NCBI GenBank assembly: GCA_009746045.1
Contig: RPFO01000078.1
Location: 577,016-641,015, forward strand
Length of the DNA: 64,000 nucleotides
Direction: 5' to 3'
Origin: Mesostigma viride
Taxonomy: Eukaryota > Streptophyta > Mesostigmatophyceae > Mesostigmatales > Mesostigmataceae
In this document: positions 26,101 to 36,305 of the stretch, in pieces
How the letters are laid out: every line of letters starts with the position of its first letter
Numbering within the stretch: the stretch's first letter is position 1
Notes under the pieces: model-generated
What the model was told of the DNA's origin: nothing
Seen by the model: the letters and a program-made list of their open reading frames with translations, nothing else
Databases searched by the model: none
Translations under genes and position numbers: made by a program

Positions 26101-29100
26101 GCTGCCAGCAGCAATTGTACGAGCACCTTTTGCTGCAATCAGGCGTAGTGACATAGCGTTGATGATGAGCTACTTGGTGCTCTTTTCAGACCTGGATTTG
26201 ACTCAGTATATCGTGATAGAATGTATACTATACGATACAATATTGAGACTGTACGATACAATATTGAGACTGTACGATACAATATTGAGACTACGATACA
26301 ATATGATATATTTAGTGTCGAGTGCCATGGATGGGTATGAGATACGTCCATGACTTTGTGCTGCGACGCTTCATACTGCGACACTTCATGTGATAGTGCA
26401 CCTGCCGTAAACATGGTGCTGGCACTCGAAACAGTGGATTGATTGACATCCTGGCTAAGGCTCTGCGCCAAGTGCAATCTTCTTTGTAAGCCACTTGTTC
26501 TAGGATAAGGGACTGACCGCAATCCTATCGGATTTGGTGTGTGCGCATAGCCACAGATTAGCAACAACATTATCGCCAGATCACCTAATGTTCCTGTGAT
26601 TCGATGGCGTGAAATGTGGCCTACATTGCGTAGAGTAACAAATGAATAGAGTAATCTTTCTCACCGCATGAATAGAGTAATCTTTCTCACCGCAAGTACC
26701 TTGGCCTGCGCACCTGTCAGTGTGACCTTCTTTGTCGTCTCACGCTCCTTTGTGTCAGAGCCTATTCCAGGTCAACACTATTATACAAAAATCATATAAT
26801 ATTATTCTATTCTACTAAAAGCAAAACATTGTCTCAAGCACTAAAAAGATCGTCTCCTCCATTATCAGCATCTCCGAAAATTGAGCAAACTAGATGAAAA
26901 AAAGTTGAAGGACGCATTAAGAGGGGCTAGCCTCCACCCCGTGGTACCCATGAAGGCACAGTCTACCCCTGATACAACGAGGAAAAAGAAGGGAGGGCGC
27001 CCAAGCTTCCCTCACGATCAGGCGGGAGGCCACAGCTCTCGCTGCATTAATGTACAGGCACAACTGTGGGTAGTACAGTAAAACCCTGTGTTGGCAAACA
27101 TGCATCGGATGCGTCACGGCAGCGGGCCCACAAACTCCTACATTCCACAAAATGCAGGCATTACACTCCTTAAGTTAAGGAGTCTCATAGGCACGCATGC
27201 ATTACCTATATATGCCCTATTAACACAGGGGTCTTCCAAACATAGCACCCTTATTCATCAGTCTTACTGAGCACTACACAAGCACGGGCCGATATCAGAC
27301 CAAAGTGACTCACAGGGTGACGAGGCTTGTTAACGACGACAGCGTTGACGGAAGAGTGCCCGTCAACACGTTGTCAGTGAGGGTTCTGTACCCACGTGGC
27401 ATTGCATGGCAAAGATGAAAACGCTTATGGTCAGCCCACGAGCTTTGCTATATGGACCTATGGTTAGTGGTGAAAACTGCAGGGGTCATGCACAGGACCC
27501 AACGTTCAACCTCCCACCCTCAACACTCCCCCGATGGCAAGACTTGCACGTTTATGTGAACTACTACCTACAATGCATGGCTCCGAGCCATCCTCCTCTT
27601 ATCATCCAAGACAGCAACGACACGATCAAGTACCAGCCTGGTCGGCGTTACTGGGGCTCTGTACGTGCTATTGGCGAATCATCAAGCATTCGTGCCCATA
27701 TGCCATCATACCAGATGGCCTTACGTGGGCTGTGTTCCAGGTAGTAACTGACATGGGTGGTGATAGTAGTAGTGGTGGTGGTGGTGTGTGTGTGGGGGGG
27801 GGGGGGGGGGGGTGGTGGTGGTGGTGGTGGTGGTGGTGGTGGTGGGTGGTGGTGGTGGTGGTGGTGGTGGTGGTGGTGGTGGTGGTGGTGGTGGTGGTGG
27901 TGGTGGTGGTGGTGGTGGTGGTGGTGGTGGTGGTGGTGGTGGTGGTGGTGGTGGTGGTGGTGGTGGTGGTGGTAGTAGTAGTAGCAGCAGCAGCAGCAGC
28001 ACGTCCGGCGCCGCCGGCGGCAGCAGCAGCAGCAGCAGCAGCAGTAGCAGCAGTTGTAGTAATAGAAGTAGTACCTATGTCTCTACATACTCACCGACAC
28101 TGGTTTGTAACTGACATAGGGAACGTGGGGTCACTGAAGACAACCCCAAGGAAACCAGCCCGCACACGTTCTCTGATAAACATTGCCGCATAGCTTTCAT
28201 CCAGACGGCTCGTGACATGTGCTTATCAGAGGGAGAGGGAAATGGCCACATGATAGATGCCCCCTGGCTGGCCATCTGTGATTGTTGCCAGGTTTTGGAT
28301 CACAGGGGGCCAGGCCATCAGCCCATTCAACCATGCAAAACATTCAAAGCACTGCATAGCATTCTATAGCATTGACTAGCACCGCGTAGCACTGAATAGC
28401 ATTGAATAGATAGCACTGACAGTATTCACTAGCGCATAGCTCCTACTAAATATGATACCTGCCAAATACATGAGGAGTACACATACATCACGCGACTCAT
28501 CCAATACGGGGTAAACGCCACATCATCTCAAAACACGACCGTCATGACAGCACGCAGGCGCTCTTGCTGCTAATAGCATGCATGGAGCGCAAACGAACTA
28601 AGATGCAAGGAACATTCCATATGCTGGGGGAGGGGGGGAGGCCAAGAGGAAGGCTGAAAAACATCTACTATAGACCCATAGTGAACACAGGCTGTATAAA
28701 AAATCATAAACGCTGGCAGGCTGGTGGAAGACACTTACAGCCGAAGAAGGGTATTCAGCGGGCATGGAATAGTCTAACACTCTAACGGTCTAACCCCGAT
28801 GCACACTACGTAAACCTAATCCCTGACACCTACACACTAACCAGTGGCGTGCGGCCGGAGGGAGGCACTTACAGGCTAATAAGGGCGTTCAACGAGCCCA
28901 CCGAGCGCGGGATGGTGCCGTCCAATCCCTCGCTGCGGGCCCAGCCAGCCAGTGCATACGCCAGAGAGCAAATAAAAAATGAGCCCACGGAGCCCACGGT
29001 ATCCCGGCATGACCATGGGCTGAAATGAGGGGATCAAGGGCTTTGGGGGAGTGAGGCCCTTATACGCAACAGTCATGCAGCACGCGTGCCACACAGCAGA

Positions 29101-32100
29101 GAAACATGGCCCCAGATGGCCCGGGGTGACAAAATCGGCATAGTTGTCTGACCCGCCACAAGTCGGCAGAATTTTTCCAGTAAACCATGCAGCCCGCACA
29201 CAACCGCTGATCCGCGTGTTGTTCCCTTAATGGGATGCCGTGCATGGTTGGTTGGCCAGGAAAAGAAAAAGGCATGCATATGCTTACTCGGTCAGCACGA
29301 CGGCGATTACGCGCGTGTTAGCCCCGTTGCACGTGACGCCGGTGAAGCCGACGTTGCACGCGTTGTCACCGGGGTTGGTGACCACCCAGTCGTTCAGGGA
29401 CCGCGAGACCCCGGTTGTGCTGAGCGTGTTCCTCATTTCAAGCAGCGCCTGTGTGTCCGTGGCTGTTGTGTGTACCAAGTAGCACAACCGCCAGTGGCGC
29501 GGGCCATGACCGCCATGCAAGCAAAGCAGTTCGTATGATATGGTAGTTTATACGACAGTAGTATGTTCAGTTGGTATCTTATATGACATGTTGGCATCTT
29601 ATATGACATGTTGGTATCTTATACGACATGTTGGTATCTTATATGACATGTTGGTATCTTATATGACATGTTGGTATCTTATATGACATGTTGGTATCTT
29701 ATATGACATGTTGGTATCTTATATGACATGTTGGTATCTTATATGACATGTTGGTATCTTATATGACATGTTGGTATCTTATATGACATGTTGGTATCTT
29801 ATATGACATGTTGGTATCTTATATGACATGTTGGTATCTTATATGACAGGAAGCACACAAATCAGGTCATTGTATTACCTGCCTTTATGTGTCAATGAGA
29901 CAACGTATCTACTTGAGTGTGTGCAAAGCGCACTAGTAGCCATGCAGTGTCCTCTTTGCGTGCCACCCCAGCCTCCAAGACAAATCGTATGTGCCATGCA
30001 GCATGGGCACACATGCCATGCCCAGCATTGACTGCATCACCAGTCCGACTCCAAACCAAGGAAGAGCTGATGCTCAGGTCGCTCCCGCCAAGCCTTGCAT
30101 CTGCTTGACCTAAGCAAACAAACCTTGGGCCAGGCATATGCCTGCAAGCAGTGGCATACCAGGCAGCTGCCTGGACACCTGGGGCAGCGCAGCACAACCA
30201 TGGTGTCAAGCGCCCACACACCGTTGCTAGCACCGAGCGGGTGTCCAAGAAAGTACTTCTGCCGGAGATATACTTCTTAAGGAAGGAGCTAGACGGGGGG
30301 GGAGAAAAAGATGCAATTTACCTGGTCTTAGAAGGCTCTATAGCGCACGAAGCCGGTGATTGATCGCCATAATACTATCTATAATGCAACAGGTGCAGTA
30401 CAACTGCACCAGCTGAGTCAAGTCCCGGAGCACTGCCCCCCCGGCCTGATAGCACCTATATGCTCAGCGTACTGTACCCACCATACTCGATCGGAGTGCC
30501 ACCGACCACACAAGCAAGCGCAGGATGCAACGGCTCGTTACAGATGAGCCTACTGTAGCTATATGAAGGCCTAAGCGCCTGAATGCCGAACTGAAGGCAA
30601 ATTACTCCGCGCATGCATGCTGCATGTGCAACATGGCAGAATGCGCACCAACGTTAAACGACAACGTCAGGAGATGGCGACCCGGTTCCTCCGAGTCCAG
30701 CGTGCCCTGGATGCAGTCCACGACCACAGGTGCACAACGCCCAGGCAAGCACATGCGAACTTGAGACTGGGAAGTTGCAGGATCCAGACGTCAGCTTATA
30801 CGATGCACAACTAACAGACAGCTCCCAACGCACGGTGCTTAACTCTTGGCTCTATCTAGCTGCAGGGCAGTGACACCATGACCCGCCATCAGTTTAAAGG
30901 CCACGTGATGACATCGTCACATCAGGCGGGCCAGACTGGAGGTTAAGCAGCATCAGTCAAATCTGGGGATTGGTCCATTTTGGTACTAACCTCGATGTCC
31001 GGGTCCACATGAGCAGCTGCTGCCATCAGCCCTCCTTCAGCCCAGTGCGTTGTCGACGCGTTGGCCGAAGCGGCCGAGCCTCCAGCCTCCCTCATCTCTG
31101 CAAGATGATGCCAGGAGTAACCGGATAAGGGTAAGTACACAGTGTACGCGCAAAAGGGGGACACGTCATTAATTAACCATGCAGAGAAGCAACGAACTAC
31201 TTTCGCTGAGAACTTTATACCTGGATGGTTGTCAAAAAGCAGCAAAGACAAACCAGGATAGCACTGAGCCTTCGGTCTCCCAGGCAGAGGAACATCGTGG
31301 GCTTTTACTCTTACATCTAGTAGACTTGCTGCTCGGTTTCGAGAGCCCGATTTTGATCGATCGATACACAGAGCAGCGTATTGCTTCGTAGTTTACATAC
31401 AAGTAGTGCTGAAATGTGTTGTGATGAACTCAGACTTTTATAGCTACTTTGCTAGGAAGGCCACGGTATTTCATCCCGTCCCGGTCTCACCAAGCCCTGC
31501 AGCGCAAAATGCTTCTGGGTAACAAACACGCAAGAACAAGCATGCGAGAGATGAGGGCACCCTGCGCGATTCCGGCTCTGATTTCTTACTGCAACCAAGC
31601 AAGGATGCGGTTAGATGCAGTGTACCGGTAGGGTACAGGAAAGAATCTGCCTTCAAATACATAGCAGAAGGATAACAAGCTTAATTGAAATGGTCTCATC
31701 CACTAGCAGCCCAACATTTCACTATGGCCCCTACATTGCCAATACAACATATTATCTCTAATAAGCGGATTTGGGGAGAGGTGAAACGTGAATGACCATT
31801 TCATTTAAACAGTTGCATCAGTTTTCAACGGCCGGGTGCAATTATTTTCTAGCAAATGTACTCGTTCAGAACATTATCGCAGAAACAGTTTGAGGCAACT
31901 GCCACGCACATCAAATCCTTCTGCGCAGCACAGTCCGCAATCCTTGAGGACGGAGCGAATCGAACAATGGAATAGGAATTACTGCTGGGAAAAAAAAAAT
32001 GAAAGCCCGGCCCCATCAAGGGGCTTTGGTGTTTGTTTCCTTCGCGACAAACCTGGGTTGGATTTGGGGACAAAGCCAATGCGGCCCTCTAATGGGCCTG

Positions 32101-33339
32101 GGAAAACTGGGCACATGCGCTTGTGGTGGGCTACACTGCCTACTTATCAATAGCTGGGTGCACAGTAGCAAATCAAGGTCCAACAAAAAACCCATCACAG
32201 GGGCAGCTAGGTAATTAGGTGGTTGTAACTGCAAGGCACGTCCGAGAAGGGTACACGAGGGTTGCTTGAATAGGAAGCTATGATGAAATGGTTCTGGTCT
32301 ACAAAGTGGAGGTGTGGCGTCACCCATTTGCTTCCCAGAGCCCGGACACGTGCAAGGATGAGCTAAGATCCAGTTGCGGCTCTGGATTTTATACATCTCA
32401 TTGAAACTTGGTGGGATCTGGCTGACTGCTTGTATGGGAAATAGTTTTAGGCCATGCAGGCAGATATTCATATAAAAGGCCTCCATGGAGGACAGGGGGT
32501 TGCAGCAGGGATTCAAGGGTGAATGGCACAGTCCTTCCTTAGCATGCACTTTGCTAGGTATCCCAACGTGACGGAAAGGATCCTTGGCGCAGCTGCTGAC
32601 TTGTCAGCAGGGATGCTAGGCAAAAAGGAACATCCAGGATCTGTTGGGGTAACAAAAAGGCACCGCCACTAACCTAGGCTAACAGTTCGACACAGCCTAT
32701 GATCCCGTGGGGGATTGAGGGTTGACGGTGTGCCACTGGGGTGGGGTGGCGTGGGAAGGGGGGGCTGTCAGGGTGCAGTGGGCTGGAATGAGAACTGGGT
32801 GGGATGACATCACTGGTCCCAGTTTCGTACGTGCAAGAGAACGTCAAATGGCGTAATCACTAAAAGCACAATTCATGAGAAACATGCCTTGAGCAGCATA
32901 GGCTAGGAAGGGGCATTTGAGAGGTTGTGGGTGGTTAGAACGAGGCATACCCACGCCAACGAGAAAGGTCGATTGCAAGCGGAGAAATGATGCGGGCGCT
33001 CTTCCGAGGACCTCGCCCAAAACATTTGCTCGTATCACGAAGAGGTACGACACACAACCAACGCTGGGATTGGTAGGAAAAGAGGGTTTGCGGGTATCGC
33101 GGGTGTGCCCAGGTGGGCCGGTGGGGGGAAGCTGCCAAGGGCAGCGCTAACACAGTTCTCGGTGAAATCGCTGCGTTTCCCTAGCGGGGCGTAAATTTAC
33201 CGATCCGCCGGTCTTGCCATCACTTGCCTGTGTTCAACGTCTCATCAGCTGACTCGGACGTGGCAAAGGCGACAACTCCTCTGCAGGACACCAGCGAGAT
33301 CCATGCGACAAGCAAGCCTGCTAGCACGATTGCCTTCAT
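8313..33339 (-). CDS. Secreted LRR protein fused to a Root_cap-like domain (14 exons, about 700 aa)
   Basis: Predicted exons (minus strand): 33339-33228, 31097-30991, 29448-29288, 28932-28873, 27385-27314, 23367-23296, 21834-21763, 20575-20504, 19548-19477, 18137-18072, 16896-16805, 11988-11902, 10934-10213, 8648-8313. All 13 junctions keep phase; the first donor is GC (CAG|GCAAGT), the rest GT. Residues 1-25 are a signal peptide (MKAIVLAGLLVAWISLVSC). Residues 74-126 form an N-terminal LRR cap (DNACNVGFTGVTC). Seven plant-type LRRs follow, for example NNQLSGTIPSAL; five sit on exons of exactly 72 nt in phase 2. A Cys-rich linker (VCIDTASGLDRDWNC) leads to a domain with SDPHFTTARGDKFDFNG, LQVNARFTGA, HGILGQS and FGTDC, as in plant Root_cap proteins. 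No transmembrane or kinase segment is seen, so it is probably an extracellular or wall protein. The fusion rests on splice phase, not transcripts. A TGTAA motif lies about 80 nt past the stop. Confidence 0.75.
8649..10212. other. Last intron of the LRR/Root_cap-like gene
   Basis: Non-coding DNA with a small CACG microsatellite, a 20-bp duplication near 9045-9090 and AT-rich stretches. I saw no transposon domain. Confidence 0.5.
10958..11152. repeat. GT-rich simple repeat followed by (AATC)n
   Basis: About 150 bp of GTGTGC/GTGCGT repeats at 10958-11100, then about seven AATC units at 11124-11152. They lie in the intron upstream of exon 13. A CAAC-rich segment with a degenerate ATCAACAACAA/CATCAGCAACGAG pattern follows to about 11560. 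Confidence 0.85.
12235..15790. repeat. 42-bp satellite, about 84 copies (3.5 kb) in an intron
   Basis: The near-identical 42-bp unit reads, in plus-strand translation, LERGSRPLNDRITY. The array lies in the 4.8-kb intron between exon 11 (ends 16805) and exon 12 (starts 11988) of the LRR/Root_cap-like gene. Because 42 is divisible by three and the unit lacks stops in one frame, a 1212-codon open frame arises; it is antisense to the gene and almost surely not a protein. Variants are ordered: a T-for-A change (giving LIDRITY) recurs at units 2, 6, 10, 15 and 19. Other variants, including changes giving SQPLND, cluster in later units. Confidence 0.95.
16040..16310. repeat. Dispersed GATCTTAAACCTG motif and poly-G run
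   Basis: The motif GATCTTAAACCTG (with small variants) occurs about five times between 16060 and 16275, once inverted as TTAAGATCC. A poly-G run of about 20 follows at 16284. All of it lies in the intron with the 42-bp satellite. Confidence 0.7.
17690..17990. repeat. Decayed CCCTAGCC-type repeat
   Basis: Segments such as ACCCCTAGCC and GCAGTCCCTAGCCCC recur with heavy divergence. The stretch is intronic and C-rich on this strand. Confidence 0.45.
18072..27385 (-). CDS. LRR exons 5-10 of the LRR/Root_cap-like gene
   Basis: Six exons each hold one repeat: 27385-27314 (DNVLTGTLPSTLSSL), 23367-23296 (TNQISGTIPPGLGSL), 21834-21763 (FNALTGTVPGELG), 20575-20504 (DNQLSGIISSELGSL), 19548-19477 (NNQLSGTIPSALAF), 18137-18072 (NNQLCGSIPPEFAG). 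The first five are 72 nt each and end two bases into a codon, so they can be added or lost without changing frame. The last is 66 nt. Confidence 0.8.
19855..19958. repeat. 14-bp tandem repeat in an LRR-gene intron
   Basis: About seven copies of CTTGCCTTGCCCCT lie between the exons at 20575-20504 and 19548-19477. Confidence 0.9.
20900..21428. repeat. Tetranucleotide G-rich tract (GGTA, GGTG, GGCG, GGGA)
   Basis: Over 500 bp shift through related tetranucleotide blocks: GGTA, then GGTG, then GGCG, GGTG again and finally GGGA with GGA slips. The plus strand is G-rich, so on the transcribed pre-mRNA of the minus-strand gene it is C-rich. The plus strand has strong G-quadruplex potential. A poly-G run of about 24 lies at 21506-21530. 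The long Pro- or Gly-rich frames here are artefacts. Confidence 0.95.
22961..23152. repeat. Two tandem copies of a 92-bp unit
   Basis: The two units share GGTATAAAGGCAATAGTTTA, a GGGGGGATC segment, AAGCAGAAACACGTGAGAGA and AACAAACAACCCCTGATACC, differing at only a few bases. They lie in the intron between the exons at 23367-23296 and 21834-21763. Confidence 0.85.
23793..25241. mobile_element. Non-autonomous hAT element with intact ends
   Basis: The left end CAGTGAACAGCCATACG and the inverted right end CAGTGTACAGCCATACG match at 16 of 17 bases. The element is flanked by identical 8-bp duplications, CTACCTCT at 23785-23792 and 25242-25249. Terminal CAGTG and 8-bp duplications are hallmarks of hAT transposons. 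Both subterminal regions carry several CGTATTATAC-type repeats. The 1449-bp element has no transposase. It sits in the intron between the LRR exons at 27385-27314 and 23367-23296. A relative with a transposase begins at 60447. Confidence 0.9.
26225..26315. repeat. 21-bp tandem repeat
   Basis: Three to four copies of a unit containing GTACGATACAATATTGAGAC. It is intronic in the LRR gene. Confidence 0.85.
26637..26695. repeat. Duplicated 27-bp segment
   Basis: GAATAGAGTAATCTTTCTCA plus CCGCA occurs twice in tandem. It is intronic in the LRR gene. Confidence 0.8.
27765..28065. repeat. (GGT)n / (AGC)n trinucleotide expansion
   Basis: About 60 to 65 GGT units follow a poly-G run, then AGT/AGC units continue on both sides of a short GC-rich interruption. 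It lies in the intron between the first and second LRR exons. The poly-Gly, poly-Val, poly-Trp and poly-Pro frames are artefacts. Confidence 0.95.
28873..29448 (-). CDS. Exons 3-4 of the LRR/Root_cap-like gene: N-terminal LRR cap and first LRR
   Basis: Exon 3 (29448-29288) carries ALLEMRNTLS, LNDWV and the paired-Cys cap NACNVGFTGVTCNG. Exon 4 (28932-28873) carries GLDGTIPRSVGSLNALISL. The acceptor CACACAG|GCGCTG was chosen because it keeps the phase from exon 2; a second AG 10-11 bases upstream would not. Confidence 0.75.
29570..29850. repeat. 20-bp satellite just upstream of exon 3
   Basis: Thirteen to fourteen copies of TTGGTATCTTATATGACATG. The array begins about 120 bp upstream, on the gene strand, of the exon 3 acceptor, so the pre-mRNA carries it just before the branch-point region. 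There are no spacers, so it is not a CRISPR array. Confidence 0.95.
33228..33339 (-). CDS. Exon 1 of the LRR/Root_cap-like gene: signal peptide
   Basis: Encodes a basic first residue pair, a hydrophobic core and a small-residue cleavage region, then an acidic linker (ESADETLNT). The start is the first ATG in frame. The donor is CAG|GCAAGT, a GC-type 5' splice site, and one nucleotide carries over into exon 2 to make Glu. Confidence 0.6.
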
Positions 33340-33755
33340 ACCGAGCGTAGGGTTAACAATGCCTTGCGGTCGTGTATGCGCTAGAAATCTTTCTGCAGCT
33401 GCGTCTGATCACCTTTCGATTCTTGTCGACCGTGCGTGAAAGGATTGAGTTCGGCAACAACGGAAACCGCGAAAGCCCGTTTCGCGGGACACCCAACGCC
33501 TTGCGGTGATGCAGTATGATAATTCATTCGCGGTTCAAGGAGCGCGCATGCAATACCATAACAACTACCTTGACCTTTCGAGTTTCCTTGGCCCTCTTCC
33601 AAACCTCCACAAACGTTTCCGTCCTTACGCTACGAGACACAATCGAATGAGCAGGGGTGAAGTGACAAACAGTCTGCATCCATACATATCCAATACTAGT
33701 GTCACCCGCTGGCTTCGCCCAGCCCAAAACAGGGTCCCTTTTTTTGGCAGTACTT
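33340..33755. promoter_or_regulatory. Upstream region of the LRR/Root_cap-like gene
   Basis: About 400 bp between the predicted start codon and the GC-rich tandem repeats. The promoter must lie here or in the repeats, but I see no clear TATA box or other core element. Confidence 0.3.
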
Positions 33756-33761
33756 CGCCCC

Positions 33762-34012
33762 GCTGCCCGCTGCCCGCAGCCCGCAGCCCGCTGCCCGTTG
33801 CCCGCTGCCCGCTGCCCGCTGCCCGCTGCCCGCTTCCCGCTGCCCGCTGCCCGCTGCCCGCTGCCCGCTGCCCGCTGCCCGCTGCCCGCTGCCCGCTGCC
33901 CGCTGCCCGCTGCCCGCTGCCCGCTGCCCGCTGCCCGCTGCCCGCTGCCCGCTGCCCGCTGCCCGCTGCCCGCTGCCCGCTGTACGCTGCCCGCTGCCCG
34001 CTGGATTAGTAC
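33762..34012. repeat. 7-bp tandem repeat (CCCGCTG)n
   Basis: About 35 copies of CCCGCTG with rare variants. Since 7 is coprime to 3, every frame cycles through the same heptapeptide, which creates the long Pro-Ala-Ala-Arg-Cys frames on one strand and Gly-Gln-Arg-Ala-Ala on the other. Confidence 0.95.
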
Positions 34013-34462
34013 GCTGCGAGCGAATTGGTGCGCAGTACGCTGCCCGCTGCCCACTGGAAAGTACGGTGCTCGCTTCGCTGGCGGATTGGTGCGCAGTACG
34101 CTGCCCGCTGCCCGCTGGAATAGTACGGTGCTCGCTTCGCTCGCGGATTGGTGCGCAGTACGCCGCCCGCTGCCCGCTGGAATAGTACGGTGCTCGCTTC
34201 GCTCGCGGATTGGTGCGCAGTACGCCGCCCGCTGCCCGCTGGAATAGTACGGTGCTCGCTTCGCTCGCGGATTGGTGCGCAGTACGGTGCTCGCTCGCTT
34301 CGCTCGCTCGCCGTACGGTGCTCGCTCGCTTCGCTCGCTCGCGGTAGGGTGCTCGCTCGCTTCGCTCGCTCGCCGCGCGCAGCGCACAGCTCGCTGCGCT
34401 CGCCGTGCGCTGCGCGCCAGGCCGCTTTCAGCGGCCGCTCGCTCGCTTCGCTCGCTCGCTGG
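34013..34462. repeat. About 65-bp tandem repeat, then GCTCGCTTCGCTCGC palindromic repeats
   Basis: Four to five units with GATTGGTGCGCAGTACG and GAATAGTACGGTGCTCGC, then several GCTCGCTCGCTTCGCTCGCT blocks that can fold on themselves. Two blocks carry TACGGTGCTCGC again, so the second array probably grew out of the first. Confidence 0.85.
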
Positions 34463-35094
34463 GATTGGTGGTTAGTTATTCCGGTTGTTATGGATTGGCG
34501 GGGAAGTTGCGATGCCCTGGATAGTGCGGGATTACCTTACATTGCTAAATTAATATATAGGATCCACAACATGCATCCATAAATATACCGTAGTGGCTCT
34601 TATATGTGTACGCTTAGGCCCGGTCTATACGGACTTTTGATAAAACTGGCGGGAGAGAACGGACGGTAAGATCGATGGGGGTTTTGCATCAACGGTCCCC
34701 AAGCCTCGTCGTTTTTAACTAAAACGGGCCACTTTTAGCCATGCACCTCCAGAAGGGCCTTGTAATTTTATTCTCGCCAGGATCGCAAGATTAGAAGAAA
34801 AAGGGCGGGAAAGTCAGAGGCCTGCCAGCAACGCCTGCCAGCGACGTGAGCGGAGCTCAACGCCCAAGGCAGCCATCGCCGCAACTTTCTCCGATTGCAC
34901 ACCGATTTCGCCATATCACTCACGAACTAAGAAAAAAAAATGTCTCTCCAGTCGCACCTGTTGGCGGGAAAACCCTGGTGGTCGGGCTGCTACTACCGAC
35001 GTGAAGGCTGGTTGCCATAGCTGTGTGTGCCATTGCAGTTGGTAATTCCGACCATTTCAGTTGCGTATTTAAAGCACGAAAACACTCGGCCATA

Positions 35095-35823
35095 ATGTCT
35101 CGCCAGTCATACCACCTTATGCGCAAGCCCGACGAGGACAGGATTGACAGGGAGGACTGGAATGATTTGCAGGATTTGAAGATGATGCGAAGGCGTACAG
35201 GATAAAGACGTCTCTCAAGGCGTGGTGCACGTTTCCAAGCCCTACGTAAGTCGGTTTGGCTTGCCGCGAGCTGCTAATGAGAAGCGCACTCGCAACCACG
35301 GATGATTCGGGCGAACTGTCGCGTTTGGCCGATGGTTTCAACCAGACGACCAGGGGAGTTGTTGATGGTCGTGTTGGTGCGCTCGATGGTATCGCAATCA
35401 AGATAAAAAAAAACCTTCAAGTCGGAGGTAGCGAACCCCAGGCAGTACTACAATCGTAAGGGGTTTTATGCGCTTGTCATGCAAGCTGTGTGCGATTCGA
35501 AATGTCGTTTTCTGTATGGCTCCAACAAATGTTGCGGCAGTACCCATGACAGTGTCGCATTTCGTGTCAGCTCTTTGCACACGGAATTGGCTCGTGTTGG
35601 CCTGCCAGAAGGATTCTACATAGTGGCAGATGAGGCATACACCATCAAGCCTTGGCTTGTGACTCCCTACCCAGGAAGGGGTCTCAACGTCCAAGAGGAC
35701 GCATGTAACGATTACATCTCTTTGTACAGGCAGGTCATAGAGCGTGCATTTGGGATTCTTATTCACCGCTTTGGCATCCTTCACCGTGCATTGACATGTG
35801 ACCTACGACATGCAACATGCTAG
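35095..35823 (+). pseudogene. Harbinger-type DDE transposase (decayed)
   Basis: The region shows the DDE_Tnp_4 signature in order: GALDGIAIKI (first Asp), YYNRKGFYALVMQAVCDSKC, GSTHDSVAF (His-Asp), VADEAYTIKPWLVTPYPG (acidic residue), and RQVIERAFGILIHRFGIL (Glu). The first Asp lies in the frame at 35256-35410; the rest lies in another frame, and the change coincides with an A-run at 35403-35411. An upstream piece at 35095-35205 may be an N-terminal exon (MSRQSYHLMRKPDEDR). The frame ends at 35823, where the tandem array begins, and the usual C-terminal residues after the Glu motif appear shortened. Confidence 0.85.
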
Positions 35824-36305
35824 CCAGCTTTTTTTACCCACCTTGGTGTATAATGCTTGAGTGTGCCACGTGTGGCATGGTGTTTGGTTGCCAGTTTTTT
35901 TTACCCACCTTGGTGTATAATAATGCTTGAGTGTGCCACGTGTGGCATGGTGTTTGGTTGCCAGTTTCTTTTACCCACCTTGGTGTATGCTTGAGTGTGC
36001 CACGTGTGGCATGGTGTTTGGTTGCCAGTTTTTTTTACCCACCTTGGTGTATAATGCTTGAGTGTGCCACGTGTGGCATGGTGTTTGGTTGCCAGTTTTT
36101 TTTACCCACCTTGGTGTATAATGCTTGACTGTGCCGCGTGTGGCATGGTGTTTGGTTGCCAGTTTTTTTTACCTACCTTGGTGTATGCTTGAGTGTGCCA
36201 CGTGTGGCATGGTGTATGGTTGCCAGTTTTTTTTACCCACCTTGGTGTATGCTTGAGTGTGCCACGTGTGGCATGGTGCTTGGTTGCCATTTTTTTTTTA
36301 CCCAC
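35822..36305. repeat. Seven tandem 62-70-bp units with a CACGTG palindrome
   Basis: Each unit has CCAGTTTTTTTTACCCACC, CTTGGTGTAT and a near-palindrome TGCCACGTGTGGCA, differing by an ATAATG indel. The array starts at the end of the transposase frame, inside the Harbinger element. Confidence 0.95.

Noticed and set aside
27534-28193. Poly-Val, poly-Gly and poly-Pro frames
   Set aside because: They come from a GGT expansion in an intron.
28734-28768. Extra LRR exon (TIPCPLNTLLRL)
   Set aside because: The donor fits but the only acceptor gives a phase incompatible with the previous exon, and the repeat is three residues short. The exons at 28873 and 27385 join in phase without it.
29570-29850. 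CRISPR-like array
   Set aside because: Units are directly adjacent with no unique spacers, and the DNA is eukaryotic.
33506-34582. Long frames with Pro-Ala-Ala-Arg-Cys or Gly-Gln-Arg-Ala-Ala repeats
   Set aside because: A 7-bp repeat cycles through the same heptapeptide in every frame. There is no start context or splice support.
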